In this document: in pieces, positions 53,773 to 64,000 of the stretch | Layout of the letters: each line of letters starts with the position of its first letter | Position numbering within the stretch: the first letter of the stretch is position 1 | Assembly: GCA_002110485.1 (NCBI GenBank) | Contig: MOWL01000067.1 | Location: 682,001-746,000, forward strand | Direction of reading: 5' to 3' | Length of the DNA stretch: 64,000 bases | Source: Emergomyces orientalis | Lineage: Eukaryota; Ascomycota; Eurotiomycetes; Onygenales; Ajellomycetaceae | Translations under genes and position numbers: made by a program | The notes under the pieces: model-generated | The model's database searches: none | What the model saw: only the letters and a program-made list of their open reading frames with translations | Told to the model about the DNA's origin: nothing

Positions 53773-55442
53773 ATGTCTTTCCCTTTGCTTTGTCGCAGTG
53801 TGCGTAATGCTAGCCAACCTGTTCTCCGCTCATCAGCAAGATCCGCAAAACTCTCGGTGCGATGGAGTACCTCGATATCACAGCGACCCGGATCGGACAG
53901 GTATGTGGCCGCAAATTGTGGGATTTGGTGATTTGAAGCGATGATTGAGGCTAATGAGGAATTGTGTTTGTTTTACGCACACAGTGTTCGATTTCCGGGA
54001 GCAATAGATAGCAAGTTCACGACTGAGATGTCCTTCATAAACCCTTCAGAGCACCCCGCCATCCCAACCTATCGAGTAATGGACTCCGATGGAGTGATTG
54101 TGGATAAGAGTCGAGGGCCACCAGACGTCAAGGCTGAAGAGGTTATTACCTGGTATAAGAATATGTTGAGTGGTATGTTCTCTGCGTTGGCTCTATTCAT
54201 TTCTAGCAGGATGGATTGTGCCGGTTTCAAGTTTGGTCAAATACAGGATAGTCAGCTGATTTGGACAATCCGATATTGTAGTGAGCATTATGGACTTGAT
54301 CATGTTTGATGCCCAAAGACAAGGTCGATTGAGCTTCTACATGGTGCGTTACCTGTGGGAACTTTCTCCTATCATATCGAATAAAAATCTGACCCATTGA
54401 CAGGTTTCCGCGGGAGAGGAAGGAATAGCTGTTGGTTCTGCCGCTGCGTTAATCCCTGAAGACGTAGTTTTCGCCCAATATAGGGAGACTGGGGTTTTCC
54501 AACAACGTGGGTTTACGCTCAAAGAGTTTATGAGCCAGCTCTTTGCGAACCGCAATGACTCCGGAAAGGGACGAAACATGCCCGTTCATTATGGCGGTTC
54601 TAAAGTTAACACTGTACGAAAGCCCATAACCCCGCCTCTGAAATCCGTGTTGACAAAGTGCTAACGCGATACAGCACACCATATCGTCTCCATTGGCTAC
54701 GCAAATTCCCCAAGCAGCCGGTGCTGCATACGCTCTGAAACTCCAGTCATTACAGAACCCCAACATCCCACAAAGGATCGTTGCCTGCTACTTCGGAGAA
54801 GGCGCTGCAAGTGAAGGTGACTTCCACGCCGCCCTGAACATCGCAGCCACACGCTCCTGCCCCGTAGTCTTTATCTGCCGCAATAACGGCTACGCGATCT
54901 CGACCCCAACCCTCGAACAATATCGAGGCGACGGCATCGCCAGCCGAGGAATCGGATATGGTATCGACACAATCCGCGTCGATGGGAACGACATCTTTGC
55001 GGTCCGCGAAGCGACCAAAGAAGCCCGTCGAATGGCCCTGGAAAATGGCGGAAGACCGATCCTTATCGAAGCCATGAGCTACCGAGTCTCGCACCACAGC
55101 ACCAGCGACGACAGCTTTGCGTATCGTGCCCGTGTGGAAGTTGAGGATTGGAAACGGCGCGATAACCCGATCACCCGGCTGCGGAAATGGATGGAGAGCC
55201 AGGGGATCTGGAATGAAGACCTCGAGCGTGATACGCGAGATGATCTACGAAAGGCTGTCTTGCGAGAGTTTTCGGCGGCGGAGAAGGAGAAGAAGCCACC
55301 GCTCCGCGAGATGTTTAATGATGTTTTCGAAAAGCTACCAGAGTCGACGGTGGCGCAGAAGCAGGAATTGAAGCGGATGCTTGAGACGTATCCAGCTGAA
55401 TATGATCTTCGTGAGTTTGACGATGGGATTAAAGGGTTGTGA
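53773..55442 (+). CDS. Branched-chain 2-oxoacid dehydrogenase E1 component, alpha subunit (mitochondrial)
   Basis: The thiamine-diphosphate subunit of the complex that oxidatively decarboxylates the 2-oxo acids from leucine, isoleucine and valine. Five exons are inferred: 53773-53900, 53985-54172, 54282-54343, 54404-54613 and 54675-55442, giving 451 aa. The N-terminus (MSFPLLCRSVRNASQPVLRS) is a mitochondrial presequence, rich in Arg and Ser and lacking acids. The ThDP motif is GEGAASEGDFHAALN...FICRNNGYAIS. Family blocks are IPTYRVMDSDGV, MFDAQRQGRLSFYM, GEEGIAVGSAAAL, YRETGVFQQRGF and PVHYGG. The phosphorylation-loop motif is YRVSHHSTSDDSFAYR, the regulatory Ser site in the animal enzyme. 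The beta subunit is not in this window. Confidence 0.95.
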
Positions 55443-56723
55443 TTTGAGAAGATTTTACATCGCTATGATCGAATTTTTCGATAGCGCTTCATACATCTTG
55501 GCGACGCGGCCTAGATTTATGATCAAACCCAGCCTTTTTGCATGCCATGTTGTTTCTGTTAACGATGCAGGGCTCTAAAGCCCTGGACAACCAGGGGGGG
55601 TCAGGAAAATGGCACTGACCCCTCGCTTTCCATTTGCGCAACAACCGGGAGGCCCACTCAGTGTTTTCACAGGAGTATAGACTTGTTCTCTTATATACGC
55701 ACGGATATGTTTGTATTTACACGTTATCGCACCATAGCATGCAGTTATGTATCTAGTGATGCCACCACATCTCATATACAGTCCGTTTCCATTAGGTGCA
55801 TGTGCATGTACATGTCCAGTAGCAATCCATATACGGATGAATATGTATGGAAAGTACGATGGACTTTTCCAATGAGGGAAATATATGAGGAAATTAAGTA
55901 GTATTTGAAATCCCAACTGTTTCAATGGACTTGGAAATCTCTGCCTATCCGCACACATTATAAAGCCATTTTTCATAGTTTCAAGGTCACATTCGGGCAA
56001 CTCCTCAATCATTGCAGTCAATATTGATCTTAACGTAGACACAGGATAAAATGCTTCGAAATTGTCGGAAAGCTTTACTCTGAACGCATTTTGGCCACCA
56101 ACACATCTTGAAGTATCAATCGACAAACCCGGAACCATCACAGCAAAACGATGCAATGCAATGCAACAAAGATTTAAAAACATGAACAAGTGAACGAGAG
56201 GGGACAAAGAGTAAAAACTAACGGTAAAATAAAAACGTATCCGGTTGTGTACATCCCCGTAGCAAAAACGGACAGCATCAAAAAACACCCGAGAGCGAGA
56301 TAACAAAATAATAAAATCAGTCCGTTGGAATTCCCAAGCCAAAAACCAAGACACATTTCGCCGCCAATCCTAGATAATCAGGTTAGATGTCCATGTTTCG
56401 CCAAGTAATGAACTCATGCCATAAACTTTTTGCGTTGCTCTTTTCTCGCACATTTCGACGAGATCTAGCAGAGAGGGGGAGGGAGAATAGTGGAAAGGAG
56501 AAAGAAAGATAACAAGGACAAAGCCCGGAAGTAATAATACATGTCAAAAACAGAAAGAAAATGCGGACAAATAACAGGCGGGCCACGTTTGATAAACCCA
56601 AGAACCAAGTTCGAACTCCACTTCACTCCGCTTACCCGTCCCCCTACCCGACCCACCCCACCACAGCAATGACGCCCCACAGCCAGCTATTACCAAAACC
56701 ACCACCAGCCCAACAGCCGCGAT
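55443..56723. other. Intergenic between convergent genes
   Basis: 3' regions of the E1-alpha and Not4 genes. Holds the uncertain minus-strand frame 55575-56354 described separately. Confidence 0.5.
55575..56354 (-). CDS. Uncertain hypothetical open frame
   Basis: A 259-codon frame on the minus strand. Its outer parts look like low-complexity translation of AT-rich spacer (Phe/Ile/Tyr-rich), but the middle (around residues 70-155, for example LSIDTSRCVGGQNAFRVKLS) has balanced composition. No motif, signal or splice pattern is recognised. It overlaps the convergent 3' region of two real genes, so it is more likely chance or a decayed exon. Confidence 0.2.
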   Translation of the reverse strand: MSWFLAWEFQRTDFIILLSRSRVFFDAVRFCYGDVHNRIRFYFTVSFYSLSPLVHLFMFLNLCCIALHRFAVMVPGLSIDTSRCVGGQNAFRVKLSDNFEAFYPVSTLRSILTAMIEELPECDLETMKNGFIMCADRQRFPSPLKQLGFQILLNFLIYFPHWKSPSYFPYIFIRIWIATGHVHAHAPNGNGLYMRCGGITRYITACYGAITCKYKHIRAYIREQVYTPVKTLSGPPGCCANGKRGVSAIFLTPPGCPGL

Positions 56724-59700
56724 TCACAGCCCCATATCCGAAGCCGACCCCACAAACTCCATCGCAGCCGAAAGAGCCTGCTGCACCAGCTTCTTATTCC
56801 TTTTCACAAGTGTCATAACTTTCTTATCAACCATATCCACCTCCTTCCGCGAACTCTCCAGCTCCCGCTGCGCCTCTTCAATCATAGCCCGCAGCTCTTC
56901 ATCAGACATGCTCATCAGCTCCTCAAGGCCGACGCCAAGGTGGCTTTCGCTTGTCGTCGATTTCGGCGCAGTGGATGAGCGGGGTGCGGTAGCGGCGGCA
57001 GTAGCTGTCGCATGAGAAGCACGAACGGTATCCGGGGCCTCTGTAACTGCAGATCCAGGAGAGAAGTCATTGGGACCAACAGGGGGAGGGGAAGGCATAG
57101 AGGAAAGTTTCGCAGAGCCGGAGAGGAGGCCATTTTCTGGCGCGCCGTCGATCCAGCGGATGTTGAATTTTTCAGGCGTGGCGAAGAGTGCGTCTAGGCC
57201 GCCGCCGCGGTTGGTAGCATCGGGCTCTGTGACGGTCAATGCTGGATATTCCTGCAGGGATTCCCATGCAGCTGCGAGGCTCTTCTCGAGCTCCAGGTAG
57301 CGGTTTTCCTCCTCTTCGGATAAATGGCGGAGCACACAGCCGGTCGGCGTGATTAGGCAACGGTACTTGAGGAAGTCGGAGTTTTCGTTGATGTGGACTG
57401 GTTCACCCTGGAGGAGCTTTGTTCGGTGTTCTTCAGCCAGTTCGATAGGTCTTTTCAATATATCGTAGTCATCAACTGTGCATTTCAAATCCGAGCGTTG
57501 GTTGAGGTTTGGCGGGTTAAACAGTGGGTGTGTATTTAGATCAAGATCGCCAGATTGATGCAGCTGCGCAAGTAGAACTGGAAGCGGCGATGTGCGTTCT
57601 AAGAAAAGTTCTTTCACTGGTATACCACTAGATTCAGAATCAGCCATGAGCTGCCCAGTTGTATTGTTCGACCTCCACGGTTCGGATTTTTCATTTTTGT
57701 CTGTGGCTTGACTTTGCGTGGCCTGTTCTTTGGAAATAATTTCCCGGGAAGGTTTCTCAGATTCTTTGATCGGTGCTGGCGGCTCCGGTTTATTCTGGGC
57801 TTTGGTTTTGGAAGACTTAGCAACCAGCGGAGCATGATCTGTTGTTTCAGATCTATTAGCAGAAGAAGGCGGTTGTTCATTGGCCGGGGCTGGTGCTTTC
57901 TTCGTCTTCCGCTTTCTACCAATAATCGGTGCTTGAACGGGTTCCTCGGGAACTACAGATGTTGAAAGAGTTTCTTCCTTCTTAATTTCAGCGTGCTTAG
58001 CCTTGAGCTTCCGCTCCTTTTTCAATTGGCTTTTAGTGATAGTACGAATTGGGGCGGAACCAACGCGGCTTGGTGGAGGTGAACTTGCCCTCGATACAGA
58101 TGCAGAGGTATGAAAGTCGTATTCGGAATCAACATTGTTTGGGGTATCTGGACGACTGTTTGTCGAAAGACTGGGCCGCCGTGATAGGTGTTTAGCAGGG
58201 GGTGCGGAAATCGCGGAATTCAGCGGCGCGACCGACGAAGGTGTCTCCGATTTTGATGTGTCAACAACGCGCAGCACCCGAGTTTGTCGAGGGACGGGAG
58301 AATCAGATGCTCGTGAGACGCCAGTCAACGGGGTGTTAGGGCGGGAGGCAACATTTGATAATTGGGGTATGGAGGATACGCTGTGATTAGGCGTAGTGGT
58401 CCGGGACGGAGAAGCGCCCCCAGAAACTGGCATTGAGAGATTGAGCTTAATAGGCGTTCGCTTGCCGTGAGGCTCACGAGATTGTTTAGCATCTTTGGCT
58501 GTGGGACCCGTCTCCTTTTCAGGGCTCGCCTCTCGAGCCTTGTCCTTCTTCGCGGTGAGAGTTTCACTCTGAGGCATACCATTCCCTTCAGATTTGTGTT
58601 TCGGAGAACCGGATGATATTTCTGCTGCAGTGCGTGTCCGTGCAGGTACGGAAGGTACGGAAGGCGAAGCTTGTGCGTCTGGTGTAGGGTTTGCGGGAGT
58701 ATGTAGTTCCTTGAGTTTCTGTATGGGCGTTGAAAATCCACTTCGCAAGGTAATGTGTCCTTGTTGGGGACTTGAGAGAGCGGAAGTCGACGGACTGAAA
58801 TCTTGCGCAAATGGCGCTGCAGGATGCCCATGTGGCAAAGGGAGACCCGGTGGTAGTACAGGGGTGCCAGACCTATAGGACGAATCGTTGGATCCATGAG
58901 AGGCGCGCGATCCCGACGCAATCCGGAATGCATCTAAAGGGCGTTTGTCAAGCGACTTGGTTGGAGGGCCTAGAGGTGGGAAATCATCGTCTGCTAGATC
59001 AGAATATCTCTGTCAGCACGGTTCAAGAGAACATGATGGTGGAAGGAAATGCCAAAAACGATGCGCTGCTGAACGACCAAAGAATAAAGAAGTTAAGAGG
59101 ACAGGACGGCTGAAAGGATTGACTCTGGAAACAATATAAGAGGGCTACACGGTGACACCGGCGGGATATGTACAAAATGGTTTGGCTCTTCATTACAACA
59201 ATGGCCACGGAATGTAGGGAGTTGAGTGTGAAAAAATTGTGGAATGCGAGTCTATATGAGCAATAAATGTGAGAAATTTGCTTTCGAAATAGACCTGACT
59301 TGGATACAAGTCAGGGTGAGGGAGACTTAACGTACAAAAGAAAGGCCCACAATCACCATGCCGGGGGGGCCGTAAGTGCTGGAAAATTAAAACCCGTGTT
59401 GCTAATGAAGAGCCCCAAGCTTGTAGCAAACCCCTAGAAAAGAAGAAGAGTAGATCTCTGCAAAAAAAACCTGCAAAAAAACCAGTAAAAAAAAGAAGAA
59501 AAAGTTGGAAAAGTAATGCGTAGACGCCGTCCTTCGGCCTCACCGAAAACGTGAACATAACACCCAGGTAACGCCCGAGGCTCGCCTAGCCCAGTGATTT
59601 TGAATCGATTGCCTTATGCTGCGCAGGAAAAAAGACAAAAAAGGAAAAACATCAAAAGGAAACGTCAATAAATAACACAAGGCATTGTGGGAAGGGCGCC

Positions 59701-62700
59701 GTAAACTCCCAAATTCAGGCAAGGAAAAATGACAAGCAGAATTTAAAAAAAAAGTGGAAAAGAAAACATATCTTATCATCAAATAGATAGAACAGGGCAA
59801 CAACACGCTAAGAGAGAGAAGAAAAAAAATAAAGAAAGAAATATGACGAATGGAGGTCCAGCAGCGCGAGGGGAAAATTCATCACCACCGGCCAAATCCA
59901 CTACCGTAGACCATGTTGGAGTGATTGTACCCACCTTGACCCTGACTCCCGTACAGTCCCTGTCCAGGGGTAGCACTAGCAGCACTTTGGTGCATTCTAG
60001 CCTGCAAAATACTCGGGTCCGCAAGATCTACTACACCACCTCCGCCGGAGGAAGTGTTAGCGTGTCTGTGCTTCTTCCCCCTCTTCTTCTGCTTCTGTGG
60101 TCCCTGGTCTTGGTGGGACCCATTATGATGACCATAGAGAGAGCTGAGAAGGCCAGATACGGGAGCCAGGGGAGGGGGTGTGTTGTGCATCTGGATAAAA
60201 GGGAACATAAACTCACGCTTAGCAGCCTCGTGCGCTTGAACGCCGCCACCACCACTCGTGCCACTTCGGCCACGCATAAGCTCACGCATTAGGTCAGGGT
60301 TAGGATCTTGCTTGTTTCCAAGACCCAGATTATTATTCATTGTGCTTGTGAAGCCGTGTCCTTGAGCAAACATGCCTCCGCCACTAATTGGAGGGGTCCC
60401 TGCAGTTTTCAAGCCAGGAGGAGGCCCTTGAACGCCACTGACGAAGTAATGATTCCCCAAACCATGTTGGCCAGTTGATACATTAAGGGGATTTGGGGTG
60501 CCGCCCTGCATGGTCGATGTGTGCTGATTGACAAGTCTTTGGTTGGACGTATTCTTGGCATTGGCATCATTCACAAACGAGAATCGTGACGACTGCCTGG
60601 CATGCCCTTGCATACCAGTCATTTGTGGCATCTGATTCTGAAATGCACCTCCCCGTGGCTGGGAAGTATGCTCGAATGAATTGGAGGCTGAAGCTGTTTG
60701 CAGTTGATCCATTAATCCCATATGTTGTCCGCCAGCGTTCTTGAGTAGCAGAAGCTGCTGTTGCTGGAGGGGCGTGAGGCTCCTGCCAGCCATGTTTAGT
60801 CCATGAAACTGGTGGCCGGCAGAAACGGGCGATCCAATCGCAGAATTTGCTGTAGTCGTTTGCTGCGAAGGAGGTTGAATGGCACTGAGTGGTTCTCTGG
60901 CATTCCTTCCTGGGACATTAGATGAATGTATTTCTTCGGGCTCACCTCCTAGCTGTGAACTACCACCCTCAAGATTTTCTTCCTCATTAGTATTGGGATG
61001 AAGCAACATCTGGTTGTCAGTTTCCTGGTTTGCCCGTTCATGCTCCGCTTTCTCGCGCATAGCACGACGCTTCACCCCGCCATAAGGATCAATCATTGAC
61101 GGGTGGTTTTCAATGTACGCAATCTCTTCAGGCGGCAACCCAGCAGACGAAAATATGAAGCGGAAGTCGGGATTATTCACCGCTTTTACCAGGTCATCTA
61201 GCACCGGAATTTCGCGGGGGCCGGATGGTAATGGAGAGTCTGCTCGTGTCGCACGCGTAGATGAGCCAGAGGCCTCTGCTAAAGTGGGGGTTTGCTGTCG
61301 AGAGGGATCTTGGCTAGACTGGGAATGTCTATCAACGCTGCGTTTTAGGTCCTCGATCTTGTGCACGACAGCATTCGATCCTTTAGGACTTGGCGAGGAA
61401 TGGCTAGCCGCAAGGCTTGGTCTTCGGGCACGTTGCACATGAGAATCTTTATTGGCCCAGCTTGCAGACGATGGTAGAGCAGAAGAGTCAGTGTTGGTTC
61501 GATTGCCAGCCTCATCCCTGCTATTTTGTCTCCGCATCGGCTGCGCGCCTGCAGGGATTTGGATGGGCTGTGTGGCGGGTCTGACAGGCTGAGCGTGGTG
61601 AGTGTATGGAGAATATGTGGAAGGGACAGGTCCAGTTGGTACGTTAGGATGAACACGTTGTGACGACAGGGTGTTCATGGAAGATAGATCTTGGCGACTG
61701 AAGCTATCGTTATCCTCTCCTGTTTCGTGAAGAAATGTACAGTTACGGTTGTTACACTGCTCATTTCGAAGAAATGAGGAGCAGTACTTCGTTGTACCGT
61801 ATTGGGCCCTGCATCCGCGAATCAGTATCGAAGCAAAAATGACGCATTAGAGTTAGAATAGCCATATAACTAAAATCAGCCTACCTCAGTACGCGGTCAC
61901 CGTTGGGAGATCCATCCACCGCGGCAATACATGTTGCCGCATCAGCTTTACGAGCGAAGGTGACGTAGACACCGATGCCCTGGTTTGGGTTGCCACCCGG
62001 CTTGGCTTTGCTAACAACAATCTTTTCTATATCACCGTATTGTCCAAAATACTGGTCTCCGCGCAAGGTTTGTAAAAGTTGACTTTCATCTCGTATCGTG
62101 GGGTTGAGGCCAATGACATAGACAAGGTTCTTCTGGACAACACGGACGCCGGCGAGGTTTTTTCGACTGGAAGCCTCTATTTCTCGTTTTTCGGCTTCCC
62201 GCTTCTTCGCTGCAGCAGCTTTGCGATGTTTCAATGCCAAATCCGCTTTAAACCTAATACAGTGGTAATCAGTATTAGCAGGAGTTGATATTACGGAATG
62301 GGGTGTAGAAGGGTAGGAGGTGGGCTCACTCGTCGGCATCGGGAACTCTGTATTGGATTGTGCTTTCATCGTATACGCGTCTACAGTTTGGACATCGACC
62401 TTCTTCACTATGCGTTTTTATATTATTGTAGCAAAACTGGCAGATCTGCGAGGAATATTAGCCGCCACAGCCTGGATGAAATGTTACACATTTACCCCCC
62501 ATAAAAAGGAACGTTTTTTGAGGAAGCCAAGTCCATTCGCAACGAGATCAAAGAATATGATAGAAAAAAAGGAAAAAAAACATACCTGATATCCACAGGG
62601 GCATGGCTTGAAGTTCTTATCCGACAGGTCGAACTCTTCGATGCAAAGGGGGCTATTGCAGGAAACCGATTATCAGCCAAGATGGAACAAGTTATAGATG

Positions 62701-62789
62701 GCGGCCGGAAAGGACAGCGAGCAGAACCAAACTTACCACGACTCGTCATCATCATCGATAACTGTGTCATTTTGTGTACGGGATGACAT
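56724..62789 (-). CDS. NOT4: CCR4-NOT complex E3 ubiquitin ligase Not4
   Basis: RING-type ubiquitin ligase of the CCR4-NOT complex, acting in mRNA decay and co-translational quality control. Exons: 62789-62737, 62652-62586, 62445-62330, 62253-61885, 61808-59905 and 58993-56724, about 1592 aa. The C4C4 RING is split over exons 1-3 (CPLCIEEFDLSDKNFKPCPC, ICQFCYNNIK, CPNCRRVYDE). A coiled linker follows, then the RRM (KNLVYVIGLNP, FGQYGDIEKIVVSK, GVYVTFARKADA) and a CCCH finger (CSSFLRNEQCNNRNCTFLHE). The rest is low complexity. The last intron (59904-58994, 911 nt) is unusual; its acceptor has a good CTGAC branch point and phases fit, and exon 6 begins DDDFPPLGPP, which suits Not4. If that intron is not spliced, translation stops at 59882 (843 aa, ending GSGFGRW) and the rest would be a separate gene. 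The N-terminal half is certain; the join is inference. Confidence 0.85.
58994..59904 (-). other. Putative 911-nt intron of NOT4
   Basis: Donor GGTAGTG in the GSGFGRW coding end, acceptor TCTAG with CTGAC 14-18 nt before it. Interior is pyrimidine-rich on the minus strand with long A runs on the plus strand, and could equally be a terminator plus promoter between two genes. Confidence 0.45.
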
Positions 62790-63275
62790 CTCGACAAGTC
62801 TTCTCCCAGCGATCCTAGCGCAACGCTTCTACAACTATGAAATTGATCCAGCGTTCGAGAACTCATGTACAAATTGGGGGGGGAGCAGAGCAGGTGGAAG
62901 AAGAATTTGAAAGCGGCAAGAAAACACAACGCCGTAGAACCGGAGCCGTTAATAGACGATGGCAGCAGGCCAGCGCAGGGGAGATATGTCTAGGGAGCGT
63001 AGAGGAGTGTTGCAGCGTCGTTGGTGCCAGCGTGGTGATGGCGAGAGAAGTTTTGCAAAGAGAAAAGACGAGGAAAAGAGAAAGAAAGAACGAGGAATGA
63101 GCTTTCTGTCCGCGCTAGGCCTGTTTGGGGACGTTGTTTAAGTCAGCAAAGTCATGTGATTTGATTTATTATGTAATCCTTCTCATCCTCGTTCCAACTT
63201 CTCTGAGCCATTTCGGGACATCTAGAGAGTACTTAGGTATCCAATCCTCGTCCACATCCCAATTGATCCGCAATC
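62790..63275. promoter_or_regulatory. Shared divergent promoter region, NOT4 and the complex I subunit
   Basis: 486 bases separate the two divergent start codons. On the NOT4 side the minus strand is CT-rich. No specific operator was identified. Confidence 0.5.
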
Positions 63276-64000
63276 ATGGCGTCTGCAAGGCCTGTCATGC
63301 GTCTGGTGGCCAGTCGCTCTCTGGCTTCTACTCCTAGACCCTCATCTGCACGCTTCTTTTCCGCGGGTGCCCCGTTACAACAGACAAAGGTCGTATCAAA
63401 CACACCAACCCCCAACCTACGAGAATCCCCTCGTCCCGGTCAGTCCCCAGCTCCCTTCTCGAGCAATCTTTTCAATGAAAGTGTCTATATCAATTACATG
63501 TTTACTGACTTTTCCTGAATGCCTCCAGCCGTCGGGGAATTACGCCGTGCCATTATCAATCCCGGAGACAAATACGCCGAAAAGTCCGCAAGCCTACACA
63601 AATATGGCCAATACCTCATGTCCTGCCTACCGAAATATATTCAACAGTTCTCCGTCTGGAAAGACGAATTGACCATCTACGTGCCCCCCTCAGGCATCAT
63701 ACCCACTTTTGTTTTCCTCAAACAACACACCGCGGCGGAATATACCCAGGTTGTTGACATCACCGCTGTCGACTTCCCAACCCGCGACCAACGTTTCGAG
63801 GTCGTATACAATCTTCTCAGCGTGCGCCACAACTCGCGGATACGTGTTAAGACGTACGCAGACGAGGCAACCCCCGTGCCAAGTATTACCTGCCTGTACG
63901 AGGGAGCTTTGTGGTTCGAGCGTGAGGTGTATGATTTATTTGGCGTATTTTTCGTCGATCATCCTGACCTCCGGCGGATAATGACGGATTATGGATTCGA
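63276..64000 (+). CDS. NADH:ubiquinone oxidoreductase 30-kDa subunit (NDUFS3/Nuo-30.4), partial
   Basis: A core subunit of mitochondrial complex I, peripheral arm; ortholog of bacterial NuoC. Exon 1 is 63276-63438 and exon 2 starts at 63529 and runs off the window end. The N-terminus MASARPVMRLVASRSLASTP is a mitochondrial presequence. Exon 2 contains KYAEKSASLHKYGQYLMSCL, KDELTIYVPPSGIIPTFVFL, TAVDFPTRDQRFEVVYNLLS and the family signature YEGALWFEREVYDLFGVFF, followed by HPDLRRIMTDYGF. The intron has a GTCAGT donor and an ACTGAC branch point near 63504. The 3' end (about 60 residues, RYDEEK region) is outside the window. Confidence 0.95.

Overview
The window is from a filamentous ascomycete. 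Genes are separated by 0.5 to 4.8 kb and carry short introns (40-140 nt) with GTRNGT donors and CTRAC-type branch points. The gene content is typical of Pezizomycotina: a Zn2Cys6 regulator, the cellular reverse-transcriptase gene rvt, a Tc1-type transposon, a Tad-like LINE and fungal-only families. The family mix and LINE style suggest Eurotiomycetes, perhaps Onygenales; that placement is inference.

Left part (1-21 kb). A decayed LINE 3' end with a TAA tail (1-1061) is followed by a nicotinamide mononucleotide adenylyltransferase (+), a YNL010W/Pyp1-type HAD phosphatase (+), a full-length cellular reverse transcriptase of the RVT class (-, 952 aa, three exons), a 4.2 kb gap, an M28/PSMA-like metallopeptidase (+) and a BTB-domain protein (-).

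Middle (21-46 kb). This part is gene-poor. It holds a KpsF/GutQ-like SIS-domain protein (-), the ubiquinone methyltransferase Coq5 (-), a Zn2Cys6 regulator (+), a small membrane protein of a UstYa-like type (+), a secreted endonuclease/exonuclease/phosphatase-fold protein (-) and a complete 1530-bp Tc1/mariner element with matching terminal inverted repeats, TA target duplication and an open DD34E transposase.

Right part (46-64 kb). Here are a predicted PD-(D/E)XK-like fungal protein (-), a Leu/Gly-rich secreted repeat protein (+), a SAM methyltransferase (+), a flavin amine oxidase of the saccharopine/fructosyl-amino-acid oxidase group (+), the mitochondrial branched-chain 2-oxoacid dehydrogenase E1-alpha (+), the CCR4-NOT ubiquitin ligase Not4 (-, probably about 1592 aa) and the start of the complex I 30-kDa subunit (+, cut by the window end), which is divergent from Not4.

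Most genes are independent housekeeping or accessory genes. There is no operon, no secondary-metabolite cluster, no CRISPR array and no recognisable tRNA or rRNA. The most unusual gene is rvt: a single-copy-looking, intron-containing reverse transcriptase with intact catalytic aspartates and no element around it.

All exon boundaries were placed by reading splice signals and keeping the reading frame; none has transcript support here.
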